Origin: UBA6522 sp963664945
GTDB taxonomy: Bacteria; Pseudomonadota; Gammaproteobacteria; Steroidobacterales; Rariloculaceae
NCBI GenBank assembly: GCA_963664945.1
Contig: OY761822.1
Location: forward strand, 4,278,001-4,342,000
DNA: 64,000 nucleotides
Direction: 5' to 3'
A model generated the notes under the pieces. That model did not search any database and was not told where the DNA came from. It worked only from the letters and a program-made list of their open reading frames with translations. Positions 1-8,134 of the stretch are shown one piece after another (positions within the stretch are counted from its first letter, which is position 1; each line of letters starts with the position of its first letter). A program made the position numbers and the translations under genes.

Positions 1-1
1 T

Positions 2-2275
2 GGTTCTGTAGAAGACTTTCCGTTCATGCGTATTCAATTCTTGAACCAGGTCTATAACAACTACGAATACGAAACGGCGAACTTTTCCGGCACATTCGAG
101 TGGGCGCCGAGCGACAATACGAAATTCTGGATCGATACGACCATAAACGATCAACAGCGCGGAGCACAGAACTACTCCGCACCACTATCCGGCACGACTG
201 ATGCCATTAATGTCTCCAATACAGTTAACGAAATGTTCGAAACCGTTGACTTCGGGTCGCTTGAAGGAGAGGGCGGTTCAACACCGCTGCCTACGGTTCA
301 AGCTGTAACCTCAGGTTACATGCCCTATAACCCTTCAACTCCAACGGATGATCCAAACCTTCGTTCTTCAACCAATACGAACACTCGTGAAACCACAAGC
401 GAGATATTCACGCTTGGTGGAGAGTGGGTGGGCGAGCGCCTCACTGCCACCGCAGAAGCGTCGCTATCTCAGTCTGATACAGCCAGCCCCAGTCTTGGAG
501 TTCAACTGGATTTTCTCAATCCGCACACAGCGCAACCTGGCGACCCGGGTGTCGGCGGAGTTGATAACGCCACGCCCGCGATTTTTGATATCAGAGGTGG
601 AGTGCTGCAGTTTGGATTACTGGAAGGTACTCCCTTTTCACCTTTGATGGCAGAATTGCTCGATCCTTTTCATTGGAAATTGCGCCAAATAAGCCAATCT
701 CGAAACGTCGCCGAAAACAGCGAAACGGCATTCCGTACGGACTTTACCTACAATCTGGACTGGAATGCCTTTACGACGTTTGATTTTGGTTATCGTTTTG
801 CCGAAAGAAGCAATAGCAGTTTAAATGTAGGGCGGACATCGCGGTACAACAATATCAGAACCACTGCGAACAGACCCCGTGGTGATCTCTTTTCGGATAT
901 CCTGATACCGGGTCCTGATAACTTCAATGCTGCGGATGGCCGTTCACTGTACATCCGTGATTTCCTCCAGGTCGACCCGGCTCTTTCGTACAGCAATCCG
1001 GATGCAGTAGTGAGTTCCTTGAATGCCGCCATCGCAGCAGCAAATGCGGCAAACAACGATACTATGCCGCTGCACGACGCCATCGCTCCAGATGACACCA
1101 CGTTCTTTGATGCTGACGAATCGACCCACGCATTGTATGCGCAAGCGAATTTTGCGACTGGTATCTTCCGAGGCAACGCGGGTTTGCGCTTCCTGGAAAC
1201 CACCTTCAGCGCGCAAGCCAATTCGGATCAAAACGGTGTAATCGTGTCGGAAAACGTTACGAACGAATATGACTTTGTATTGCCACGATTAAACATTGTG
1301 GCAGACGTAAGGGATGACATGCTCGTTCGTTTCGGTTACGGCCATGACATTAATCGCGCTTCTTTTAGCACATTGTCGCCTTCAGCTGACTATGGTGGTG
1401 GCTCGAACGATCCCGTCGAGGCAGGTAATCCTTTGTTGGCGCCTGAAGAGGTTGAGTCATTTGACCTTTCCTGGGAATGGTATTTCGCGTCAGGGAGCGT
1501 GGTCAGTGTAGGTTATTTCGATAAGGACCGAACCAATCTGTTTACTGATATCACTGAAGAGGCAGCGGCAAATGTCGATGCCAGTGGCAATGTCAATCGC
1601 GACGTCATAGGCCCCGTGTGTGAAGACGGCGGTATTTGGAACCCGGTTGCAGGCTGGGGTGTAAACGCCCCGGGTGAGGGATTCGGAATCTGTGTTGGGT
1701 TCCAATCGACATTCAATGGTACGGGCTCTACCACGCAGTCTGGTGTAGAGGTCGCCTTTCAGACCGATCTCGCACGTTTCGAGGAAGGGCTTGGTTGGGC
1801 CTCCGGGTTTGGCTTTCTTGTCAATGCGACTTTCCAGGAGTTCGACAGTGGTGATGACTTCCTGCCTGTCGATGGCGGATCCAGAAACTTCTGGAACAAC
1901 ATTGACCCGTTTGTTAACGAGGATCTCAGCAATCTAACGATAAGAAATATCCTGCTGAACCACTCTGACGAATCCTACAACTTGACTCTGTTCTACGAGA
2001 AGTATGGTCTTTCCGCGCGCTTTCGCTATACATGGCGATCTGCCTTCAGATCAACTGACGATGACTTCTTCGGACTTGATATCGTTGAAGAGGACAGAGG
2101 ACAGCTCAATGCCAGCATAAGATATGCTGTTAGTGATAGCTGGGACGTTGGTCTGGAAGTCATTAATTGGACTCAGGCGGACGCAGAGCAATCTTGTGTC
2201 AATGAAGGCGCACTTCTGTGTTTCCAGGACCTAACGGATCGTCGCGTGCTCGTTGGTGCTAGCTACCGCTTCTAG
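2..2275 (+). CDS. TonB-dependent receptor, 3' part (5' end outside window)
   Basis: The reading frame is open from the window edge to the stop at 2273-2275, so the N-terminus (signal peptide, TonB box, most of the plug) lies upstream. The roughly 755 visible residues look like the barrel of an outer-membrane TonB-dependent receptor: alternating aromatic/polar strands, the stretch NPLLAPEEVESFDLSWEWYF typical of the late barrel, and a C-terminal Phe (ASYRF), the usual beta-barrel assembly signal. Such receptors use proton-motive force through TonB/ExbBD to import siderophores, glycans or other large ligands; the ligand cannot be read from the sequence. Codon use is less GC-rich than in the genes after 9 kb. 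A 14-bp hairpin follows 24 bases after the stop. Family is secure, substrate unknown. Confidence 0.85.
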   Translation, partial: GSVEDFPFMRIQFLNQVYNNYEYETANFSGTFEWAPSDNTKFWIDTTINDQQRGAQNYSAPLSGTTDAINVSNTVNEMFETVDFGSLEGEGGSTPLPTVQAVTSGYMPYNPSTPTDDPNLRSSTNTNTRETTSEIFTLGGEWVGERLTATAEASLSQSDTASPSLGVQLDFLNPHTAQPGDPGVGGVDNATPAIFDIRGGVLQFGLLEGTPFSPLMAELLDPFHWKLRQISQSRNVAENSETAFRTDFTYNLDWNAFTTFDFGYRFAERSNSSLNVGRTSRYNNIRTTANRPRGDLFSDILIPGPDNFNAADGRSLYIRDFLQVDPALSYSNPDAVVSSLNAAIAAANAANNDTMPLHDAIAPDDTTFFDADESTHALYAQANFATGIFRGNAGLRFLETTFSAQANSDQNGVIVSENVTNEYDFVLPRLNIVADVRDDMLVRFGYGHDINRASFSTLSPSADYGGGSNDPVEAGNPLLAPEEVESFDLSWEWYFASGSVVSVGYFDKDRTNLFTDITEEAAANVDASGNVNRDVIGPVCEDGGIWNPVAGWGVNAPGEGFGICVGFQSTFNGTGSTTQSGVEVAFQTDLARFEEGLGWASGFGFLVNATFQEFDSGDDFLPVDGGSRNFWNNIDPFVNEDLSNLTIRNILLNHSDESYNLTLFYEKYGLSARFRYTWRSAFRSTDDDFFGLDIVEEDRGQLNASIRYAVSDSWDVGLEVINWTQADAEQSCVNEGALLCFQDLTDRRVLVGASYRF

Positions 2276-2299
2276 AAAGCAAGAGCGGAACATCGAACA

Positions 2300-2330
2300 A
2301 ACCGCGTGCCATCCATGATGGCACGCGGTT
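2300..2330 (+). terminator. Perfect 14-bp hairpin after TonB receptor gene
   Basis: Arms aaccgcgtgccatc (2300-2313) and gatggcacgcggtt (2317-2330) pair perfectly around a 3-base loop (cat). It sits 24 bases after the receptor stop and 100 bases before the next start. There is no T-run behind it, so it may act as a Rho-assisted or mRNA-stabilising hairpin rather than a classical intrinsic terminator. Confidence 0.55.
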
Positions 2331-2431
2331 CGTTGCCAGTCCCGCTCTGACGCCCAACCTCGCCGCGATTACGAAAAACTTCGTACTCTCGAGCGCAGAG
2401 TAACGGCCAGGGTTTTCAAAGGGGAGAGCAA

Positions 2432-3472
2432 ATGAACCGACGAGATTTTCTCTTTACCACCACAGCGGCCGCCATGAGCCCTGTTTTCGCCCAACAGACG
2501 GACGTTGGCTCCGCTGCGATGCCCCCCGACCGGTATCTGCGCTGGACCATTTTTTCCCGCCACCTTCAGTGCCTGACCACCCAGGAATTTGCGCGCCAGT
2601 CGCCCTACGAGACCGGAGTGATTGTCGGTGAGGCGTCAGCCGAAGCCGGTTTTGGCGCCATCAACCTGACCGTGCGAAACAATGGACACGTCGAACCGGA
2701 AATTGTGGCATCCAACCTGGGGGCCATGCTGCGCGGAATCCGCAGCACCGGCACCCACTGCGATCACATCACCACCAGTGTTCTGAACCTGCAATCGGAA
2801 TACGCCGAGGACGTACTGACCACCGCCGCTGACAATGGCGTTCGCTACTATCGCTGGGGAACGTTCAGATACGATCATTCGGCAACGGCATACGGTGACG
2901 GGTTTGTTGCCCAGCTCGACCAGGCACGCCGCGAGGCCGAGGCGCTTGCCGCCTACAACGCCAGATTGGGCCTGTCTGCTCTATACCACACCTATTCGGG
3001 CGATCGGCTGGGTGCGTCACTCTGGGATCTTGTCTATATCATTTACGGTCTCGACCCGGATAACGTCGGTATCAATTTTGATATTGGACATATGTTCTCC
3101 GAGGGTGTGGGATCCTGGATCAACGATTTGCGCTATGCCATGCCTTATGTGCGTGGCGCCAGCATGAAGGATGCCACTTACGTATCCGACGAAGAGGGGC
3201 AAGCCACCCGGGTATTCAAAGCCGCGGGCGAGGGTAGCGTGGATTGGGTGGAGTATTTTCGCCTGTTGCGCGAGGGTGGATTCAGCGGCCCTGCCGAATC
3301 TCACCTCGAGTTCGACTTCCAGGGCAACAATCTTCTCAGAAGCTCCTGGTGGCAGGGATCCAGTGACTTTATCGTCTCACGCGAGCAAATCATCCATCTG
3401 ATGTCCTCGGAACTGGCCAATTTCAACCGATTCGCCATGGAAGCTGGATGGGACAGTTCGCAGCTCATCTGA
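2432..3472 (+). CDS. Tat-exported sugar phosphate isomerase/epimerase-like TIM-barrel protein
   Basis: 346 residues. The N-terminus has a twin-arginine signal (NRRDFLF, then a short hydrophobic run ending near VFAQQ), so the protein should fold with its cofactor in the cytoplasm and be exported by Tat. The body resembles the xylose-isomerase-like / AP-endonuclease-2 TIM barrel: GINFDIGHMFSEG (metal-binding Asp/His segment), ASMKDATY and PAESHLEFDF (Glu ligand near the barrel end). These enzymes use a divalent metal to isomerise or epimerise sugars. The ATG is chosen because GGGGAGA lies 8-12 bases upstream. It follows a TonB receptor, so a joint role in carbohydrate uptake is possible but is inference. 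The substrate is unknown. Confidence 0.75.
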   Translation: MNRRDFLFTTTAAAMSPVFAQQTDVGSAAMPPDRYLRWTIFSRHLQCLTTQEFARQSPYETGVIVGEASAEAGFGAINLTVRNNGHVEPEIVASNLGAMLRGIRSTGTHCDHITTSVLNLQSEYAEDVLTTAADNGVRYYRWGTFRYDHSATAYGDGFVAQLDQARREAEALAAYNARLGLSALYHTYSGDRLGASLWDLVYIIYGLDPDNVGINFDIGHMFSEGVGSWINDLRYAMPYVRGASMKDATYVSDEEGQATRVFKAAGEGSVDWVEYFRLLREGGFSGPAESHLEFDFQGNNLLRSSWWQGSSDFIVSREQIIHLMSSELANFNRFAMEAGWDSSQLI

Positions 3473-3591
3473 GCGAAGAACACACGCCCGCTCCGCGGAC
3501 TCACCCCTCAGAGGAGCCGCTCCTTCGTTTTTGAAGCCGATACCAAGTAGACTCTCGTCATGAATCTTGCGGGATGCAACAAGGAATTCTA

Positions 3592-4065
3592 ATGAATAGT
3601 CTCAAGACGATTGCAGCGGTTGCGCTGGCGTTCGCTACAACGGCCAACGCGCAGCCTGCCTCCGAATCCTCCGTCTCCGCGGACATCGCGGCGGCGGTTT
3701 CGGCCGCCGTGCCCGACATCACCATCGTTGGCGGAGAACTCAATGCCTCCGGTAACCAGTTCGAGGTCACCGGCACGTTGCCGAACGGTGACGAGGTGGA
3801 AGTCGATATGATGCAGTCGAACGGCGCGTGGACGGTGGATGAGGTGCAGCGCGATATCGAGTGGTCGACCGTGCCGGAGCCGGTCCGCGCCGCGGCTGCT
3901 GCCGTGCCGGATTCGTTCGAACCGGTCCGCGTCATCGAAAGCACGCAGGCGGCGGACGGCTCGATCGTATATGAACTGTTCCGTGAAACGGCGGATGGAA
4001 CCCCCGCCCGGGGACCGGCCATGGAAGTGCGCTGGCATGAAGGGAGTGCGGAGGTCTTGCCTTGA
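3592..4065 (+). CDS. Small secreted PepSY-like protein
   Basis: 157 residues from the ATG at 3592, preferred over an ATG 18 bases upstream because AAGGA lies 6 bases before it and the protein then starts with a clean Sec signal (MNSLKTIAAVALAFATTANA). The mature part alternates short beta-strands and helices with the PepSY-like pattern: FEVTGTLPNGDEVEVDM, a Trp-containing turn, a helix with VRAAAAAVPDSF, then IVYELFRE and MEVRWHEGSAEVLP. Proteins of this kind are periplasmic, often of unknown function or inhibitory to proteases. It stands alone; the next frame is a broken toxin gene. Domain assignment is by pattern only. Confidence 0.6.
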   Translation: MNSLKTIAAVALAFATTANAQPASESSVSADIAAAVSAAVPDITIVGGELNASGNQFEVTGTLPNGDEVEVDMMQSNGAWTVDEVQRDIEWSTVPEPVRAAAAAVPDSFEPVRVIESTQAADGSIVYELFRETADGTPARGPAMEVRWHEGSAEVLP

Positions 4066-4112
4066 ACGAGAACCGTACTTTGAAAACTCGTAGAACTATC
4101 CAAATCCTGACG

Positions 4113-4356
4113 ATCGCACTCGTCTCCACTTCACGTTCTGCTTCCCAGAGGCATCGAGATCGCGCAAGGAGATCGTGAGCTTCGTTGGGGCTTGGTATCG
4201 CGGGTCTCCGTGGCGGAGTTGATCATTACGAGCAACGTCAGGGATGTCGCGGCTGGCGAACTGGTATTCGACGGCTTGCGCATCGTCACGCCCGGTGCCT
4301 GGCTAGGAGTTTTCGCAGCGAGTCCGCTGCGAAAACTCCTAGAGGAGGACTACTGA
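4113..4356 (+). pseudogene. C-terminal remnant of PIN-domain toxin (COG1569-like)
   Basis: An open frame with no start codon or ribosome site begins just after a TGA near 4110 and ends at TGA 4354-4356, one base before the antitoxin ATG. Its last third reads LIITSNVRDVAAGEL then FDGLRIVTPGAWLGVF, which is the closing segment of COG1569-type PIN toxins (conserved Asn-x-Arg-Asp, then a G-I/L-R-I/V-L-T-P block before the terminal helix). The N-terminal half with the first catalytic Asp is missing. In this TA class the toxin is encoded directly upstream of a HicB/RHH-type antitoxin, exactly the order here. The toxin is therefore probably dead while the antitoxin persists. Confidence 0.5.
4303..4342. 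repeat. Perfect 18-bp inverted repeat abutting the antitoxin ribosome site
   Basis: Arms ctaggagttttcgcagcg (4303-4320) and cgctgcgaaaactcctag (4325-4342) pair over all 18 positions with a 4-base loop (agtc). The right arm ends immediately before AGAGGAGG, the ribosome site of the antitoxin gene. The repeat lies inside the last codons of the toxin remnant. It could be the operator of the RHH antitoxin, an RNA hairpin controlling its translation, or both. Confidence 0.6.
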
Positions 4357-4357
4357 T

Positions 4358-4591
4358 ATGGCGACACTGACTATCCGGCTTCCCGATGCCCATCGCGATC
4401 GATTGGCGGCGATGGCCGCGCGCCGCGGCGTGAGCCTGAACAAACTGATGGAAGAGCTGTCCGTGCGGGCGCTGACCGAACACGACACCGAATTGCGGTT
4501 CCGCATGAGAGCGGCGCGCGGCGATGGCGCGCGCGGGCTGAAACTGCTTGAGGAACTGGATCGCCGGCATGCCAAGGCTCCAAACGCATGA
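4358..4591 (+). CDS. HicB-family / ribbon-helix-helix antitoxin
   Basis: 77 residues. The first 45 form a ribbon-helix-helix fold: strand ATLTIRLPDAHRDRL, helix AAMAARRGVSLNKLMEEL, then a helix. RHH antitoxins bind their own operator as dimers and neutralise a toxin with the C-terminal tail. The start follows AGAGGAGG at ideal distance, and the stop of the PIN remnant is one base upstream, so the two were a translationally coupled toxin-first pair. The gene is intact although its toxin is not; it may survive as a regulator or as an anti-addiction gene. Confidence 0.7.
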   Translation: MATLTIRLPDAHRDRLAAMAARRGVSLNKLMEELSVRALTEHDTELRFRMRAARGDGARGLKLLEELDRRHAKAPNA

Positions 4592-4730
4592 GGCGATGAA
4601 AGCTTGACTGAGAATCGAGCCGAGCTGCACCTTAAACACTCTTGAGGAATCTTCACTGACGCTCGGCTGAAGCGGTTGTACCCTTGGATTCGAAAGGAGC
4701 GTACGCCCATCGTAGCCGAGGGAGCCTGGC

Positions 4731-5936
4731 ATGAAGAGAGTCTTCCCCACGTTCATGACGTTGGCCGCTGTCGCCGTACTGGCATTCGGTTATTCGGAAC
4801 TGAGTGAAGGGCAGATGGGCCGCAGGGACCGCGGCGGCAATCGCTTCGAAGGGCCCATCGCAGACTTCCCGCTCACCGCCCTGCCCCGGGAGTTCGCCAC
4901 GCCGGCGGACAATCCACAGACCCCGGAGAAAGTGGAGTTGGGGAGGCTGCTCTTTTGGGACCCGATTCTTTCCGGAAACCGGAAGGTCGCGTGCGGCACC
5001 TGTCATCATCCGGACTTCGGATACGCGGAGGATCTGGACCTCTCCATCGGCGTCGACGGGGCCGGGCTGGGCAGCGATCGCCGTTTCGTGTCTGCGGACC
5101 CGATTCCCTTCGTAAAGCGCAACAGCCAGACGGTTCTGAACACGGCCTTCAACGGTATCGATCTTGCAGGCAGTTACGATCCCGCTACGGCGCCCATGTT
5201 CTGGGACGATCGTGCACGGGGACTGGAGGCGCAGGCGCTGTTGCCGATCCTCACGTTCGAGGAGATGCGGGGGCATGCCTACCCCGAGGAAGACGCCGTC
5301 GACACCGTCGTCGCGCGCCTTCAGGCGATCGCTGAATACCGCTCGCTTTTCGCCGAGGCGTTCGATGGCGAAGACGCCGTGAGCGCCGAAAATCTAGGCA
5401 AGGCGCTGGCCGCCTTTCAACGCAGCCTGGTCGCGAACAATTCTCCCTACGATCGCTACATGCGGGGTGAAACCAACGCCATGACCCGGCTGCAGATACG
5501 CGGCATGCGGCGATTCGAGCAGGTGGGTTGCATCAATTGCCACAACGGGCCGATGTTTTCCGATTACAAGCTCCACGTTCTGGGCATTCGAGACAACAGG
5601 CTGCTTGAGGAATCGGATCCGGGCGCCGTCGAGCAGCCATACGCCTTTCGGACGCCTTCGCTGCGAAACCTGGCCTATACCGCGCCCTACATGCACAACG
5701 GCCTGTTCGCAACACTCGAGGACGTCGTCGAATTCTATGACGATGTTGGAGATCGCAATGAGAGGAACGCGAACGTGGAGCGTAATCAGATTGATCCGCT
5801 CATCCGCACCCTGGACGATCCCGACGACCATGAGCGCGAGCTGATCGCGTTCCTCAACGCCCTGAACGACGACGATTTCGACCGGAAGATTCCGGACCGG
5901 GTCCCCAGCGGCCTCAATCCCGGAGGCGGGATTTGA
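4731..5936 (+). CDS. Di-haem cytochrome c peroxidase / MauG-like protein
   Basis: 401 residues with an N-terminal signal peptide (hydrophobic run TLAAVAVLAFGYS). Two haem-c motifs are visible: CGTCHH at about residues 88-92 and CINCHN at about 267-271. The surrounding LGRLLFWDPILSGNRKVAC and FRTPSLRNLAYTAPYMHNG are hallmarks of the bacterial cytochrome c peroxidase/MauG family. Such periplasmic proteins reduce hydrogen peroxide or oxidise a protein or organic substrate. The length is near the MauG/CCP norm (330-400). It appears monocistronic. Peroxidase versus MauG-type oxidation cannot be settled from sequence alone. Confidence 0.88.
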   Translation: MKRVFPTFMTLAAVAVLAFGYSELSEGQMGRRDRGGNRFEGPIADFPLTALPREFATPADNPQTPEKVELGRLLFWDPILSGNRKVACGTCHHPDFGYAEDLDLSIGVDGAGLGSDRRFVSADPIPFVKRNSQTVLNTAFNGIDLAGSYDPATAPMFWDDRARGLEAQALLPILTFEEMRGHAYPEEDAVDTVVARLQAIAEYRSLFAEAFDGEDAVSAENLGKALAAFQRSLVANNSPYDRYMRGETNAMTRLQIRGMRRFEQVGCINCHNGPMFSDYKLHVLGIRDNRLLEESDPGAVEQPYAFRTPSLRNLAYTAPYMHNGLFATLEDVVEFYDDVGDRNERNANVERNQIDPLIRTLDDPDDHERELIAFLNALNDDDFDRKIPDRVPSGLNPGGGI

Positions 5937-6012
5937 GGGCGACGAGGACAATTGGTACCGGTGGAGGGAGCCGTTGCTCCGCGGGAATTGCTCAAATCTC
6001 CGCTTGGCGGCC

Positions 6013-6276
6013 CTATGGCTCCAGAAGGCGCGCAACCACATTCGCGGCGGATTCGACCTGACCGGCCTCGATCTGGCGGTTACCCAGCGCGAGTATCTTG
6101 AGCAGCGCCATGGTCTCCTGCGTTTCCTCGAAGCTGTCGATGTCCTGCAGAACCACCTTGGCTTCACCGTTCTGAGTTATGACCAGCGGCTCTCCCCGGT
6201 CGCCGAGCGTGCGCACGATCTCGGAGGCGTGAGCCTTGAGGTAGCTGATCGGCTTGATCTGGCTGGACAGTTTCAT
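6013..6276 (-). CDS. Phd/YefM-family antitoxin (orphan)
   Basis: 87 residues from the ATG at 6276, chosen because GGGAGG precedes it at proper distance and the family normally starts MKLSxQIKPISYLKAHASEI. The body has VITQNGEAKVVLQDIDSFEE, the core of Phd/YefM antitoxins, which bind operator DNA through the N-terminal domain and a RelE, YoeB or Doc toxin through the C-terminal tail. No toxin-sized frame lies downstream (5937-6012) or beside it. Its upstream region is shared with the divergent DUF1778 gene. Family assignment is strong; function as a live antitoxin is doubtful without a partner. Confidence 0.82.
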   Translation of the reverse strand: MKLSSQIKPISYLKAHASEIVRTLGDRGEPLVITQNGEAKVVLQDIDSFEETQETMALLKILALGNRQIEAGQVESAANVVARLLEP

Positions 6277-6361
6277 GGGCGCCTCCCTTTCCGGTCTAAA
6301 ATTAGTCCAAAAACAGGTCAGAACACAAGAACAAACTTCATCGAGTCTGGAGCACGCGCGG
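6277..6361. promoter_or_regulatory. Shared divergent promoter region between two antitoxin genes
   Basis: The 85 bases separate the Phd/YefM start (minus strand) from the DUF1778 start (plus strand). They are clearly more AT-rich than the flanks (for example taaaattagtccaaaaacag) and must contain both promoters, and probably operator sites for one or both DNA-binding antitoxins. No single -35/-10 pair stands out enough to name. Confidence 0.4.
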
Positions 6362-6616
6362 ATGCATTTGCGCCTTGACGCCAAGTCCAAGCGCAAGCTG
6401 GAGCGGGCCGCGGCGTATGAGGAAACGACGGTCAGCCGATTTGTGCTGGCAAACGCCGTGGCTGCGGTCGAACGCGTGATCGAGGCACGTGAAAGGATTG
6501 TTCTGTCGGCGACGGACTGGGACGCCTTCCACGAGGCGCTGCTCGACCCGCCCGCACCGAATCCGGAGCTGCGACGGGCCGCCCGCCGCTATCGCGAGCG
6601 AGTCGGCCTGTACTGA
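6362..6616 (+). CDS. DUF1778 (TacA-like) ribbon-helix-helix antitoxin, orphan
   Basis: 84 residues from the ATG at 6362. The frame LRLDAKSKRKLERAAAYEE, then SRFVLANAVAAVERVI and LSATDWDAFHEALLDPPAPN, is the full DUF1778/TacA pattern: an RHH DNA-binding N-terminus and a C-terminal tail that wraps the GNAT acetyltransferase toxin TacT. TacT toxins inactivate aminoacyl-tRNAs and are normally encoded immediately downstream. Here the next 120 bases are non-coding and then an unrelated NHL gene begins, so the toxin is absent. The ribosome site is weak (GCGCGG). Family is confident; it looks like a solitary antitoxin. Confidence 0.8.
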   Translation: MHLRLDAKSKRKLERAAAYEETTVSRFVLANAVAAVERVIEARERIVLSATDWDAFHEALLDPPAPNPELRRAARRYRERVGLY

Positions 6617-6737
6617 GCGCGGCATGGAAACCTTGGAAACTCACCCCGTCGAGTGCGAACCCGCCTTGTGAGACCTGACAATCAAGCCAGGAAGAGCATA
6701 AGATCATGTAATCGCACGTATGTCGTGGAGCAGGAAC

Positions 6738-7859
6738 ATGTCTAACAAACGAACAATGTCAGCCGTCCTGGGAGCCTTTGTTTTTCTCGTCGGCGCAGGC
6801 GCCGTCGTCGGCAATATCATCACAGGCGAAGGCATTCCCAATCCGAATCCAGTGCTCACCAATCAATGGGGCGAACTGCCTGCCGGACGAACCTGGGGGC
6901 ACACGGCCGGAATCGACATCGACCCCATCGATGGCCATGTCTGGGCCTATGAGCGCTGTGGAACCGCTGCGGGCATGGCTGCCGGCGGGCCTGTCAATTG
7001 CGACACGAATCCGGTCGATCCGATCTTCAAGTTCGATCGCCACACAGGGGAAGTGATGGCCAATTTCGGTGCGGGAATCATCACGATACCCCACGGCATT
7101 CATGCGGACCACGAAGGCAACGTGTGGGTCACCGACTTCGCCACGAACGCCGACGCCACAAAGGGCCAGCAAGTGCACAAGTTCAGTCCCGACGGCGAGT
7201 TGTTGATGAGCCTGGGTGTCGCGGGGCAGTCGGGTACCGACGGGGCCCACTTCAATCAGCCGAACGACGTGGTCGTCGCTGCAGACGGCAGTATTTTCGT
7301 TTCAGACGGCCACAGCGGCCAGGGCATGACAACGGCTGAGGCGGTCGAAGAAGGCCGTCAATCCGGTCAGACAGGCCGCATCATGAAGTTCGCGCCCGAT
7401 GGCACGTTCATCACGCAGTGGGGGCGGCTCGGGACGGCTCATGGCGAATTTCGCACGCCCCACGCGCTGGAGATCGATTCGCAGGATCGCCTTTGGGTGG
7501 CGGACCGCGGCAACCATCGCCTGGAGATATTCGACCTGGATGGCAACTACCTGGAATCCCGCTACAGCTACGGCCGCATCAGCGGAATTTTCATCACGGA
7601 CGACGATATGGTCTACGCGATCGACTCCGAGTCCAACCCGTTCAACCACATCAACTGGATCGCAGGCGTTCGCATCGGTCCTCTGGACGAAGATCGCATC
7701 GTCGGCTTTATTCCGGGCTATCCCACCGAGAGTCGTGGCTATCAATCCACCGCCGGCGAAGGGGTGGCGGTGGCTGGCGACGGCACCGTGTTCGTCGCGG
7801 AAGGACCTGCTTCAATTCCCATTGCCGGGGGGGCCTTCAGCAGGTATAGCGCAGAATAA
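6738..7859 (+). CDS. Secreted NHL-repeat beta-propeller protein
   Basis: 373 residues from the ATG at 6738 (GGAG at 6727-6730), with a signal peptide or membrane anchor (MSAVLGAFVFLVGAGAVVG). Repeated NHL blades follow the pattern P-H-x-I/L-x-x-D-x-x-G-x-V/L-W-V-A/T-D: IPHGIHADHEGNVWVTDF, FNQPNDVVVAADGSIFVSDG, FRTPHALEIDSQDRLWVADR. The same family includes peptidyl-alpha-hydroxyglycine amidating-lyase-like proteins, but no lyase active site can be confirmed here. It is probably periplasmic. A second, truncated NHL frame lies just downstream on the other strand and a further NHL protein sits at 41.4 kb, so the genome has several paralogues. Confidence 0.8.
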   Translation: MSNKRTMSAVLGAFVFLVGAGAVVGNIITGEGIPNPNPVLTNQWGELPAGRTWGHTAGIDIDPIDGHVWAYERCGTAAGMAAGGPVNCDTNPVDPIFKFDRHTGEVMANFGAGIITIPHGIHADHEGNVWVTDFATNADATKGQQVHKFSPDGELLMSLGVAGQSGTDGAHFNQPNDVVVAADGSIFVSDGHSGQGMTTAEAVEEGRQSGQTGRIMKFAPDGTFITQWGRLGTAHGEFRTPHALEIDSQDRLWVADRGNHRLEIFDLDGNYLESRYSYGRISGIFITDDDMVYAIDSESNPFNHINWIAGVRIGPLDEDRIVGFIPGYPTESRGYQSTAGEGVAVAGDGTVFVAEGPASIPIAGGAFSRYSAE

Positions 7860-7878
7860 GAAGCGCTGAGGTGAAACG

Positions 7879-8115
7879 CTATCGGTTGCGGCTGTAGAGC
7901 CCGACTTCCTCGCTGCCGGGTCCGCTGCAGCCGTCATCGCCAAAGCGCGCGAACTTCTGGACCCTCTGACCGGTTTCAACCTCGCCCGTATACACGTTGC
8001 CCTGGGAGTCGACGGCCAGCGCGTGGACCCAGTTGAACTCCCCGACCTGTCGTCCGGAACGGCCGATGCGGTCCAGTTCCTGGTGGTTGTCGCGGTTGAT
8101 GATGTAAAAGGTCAA
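7879..8115 (-). pseudogene. C-terminal remnant of an NHL beta-propeller protein
   Basis: 78 residues without a ribosome site. The stretch EFNWVHALAVDSQGNVYTGE followed by VETGQRVQKFARFG is the last blade of NHL proteins and closely resembles the end of the intact protein at 41431-42711 (DTRGNVFVGEVDTAKRIQKF). Upstream on the minus strand lies only the 3' end of the aldehyde dehydrogenase, 20 bases away, so the N-terminal blades are lost. Probably a deletion remnant. Confidence 0.6.
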
Positions 8116-8134
8116 GATCGCCGGTCATGGCGGC

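Noticed and set aside
5394..6167. A long minus-strand frame across the di-haem peroxidase 3' end and the Phd/YefM gene
   Set aside because: It is the antisense of the peroxidase for most of its length. The short Phd/YefM frame inside the same region has the family pattern and a ribosome site.
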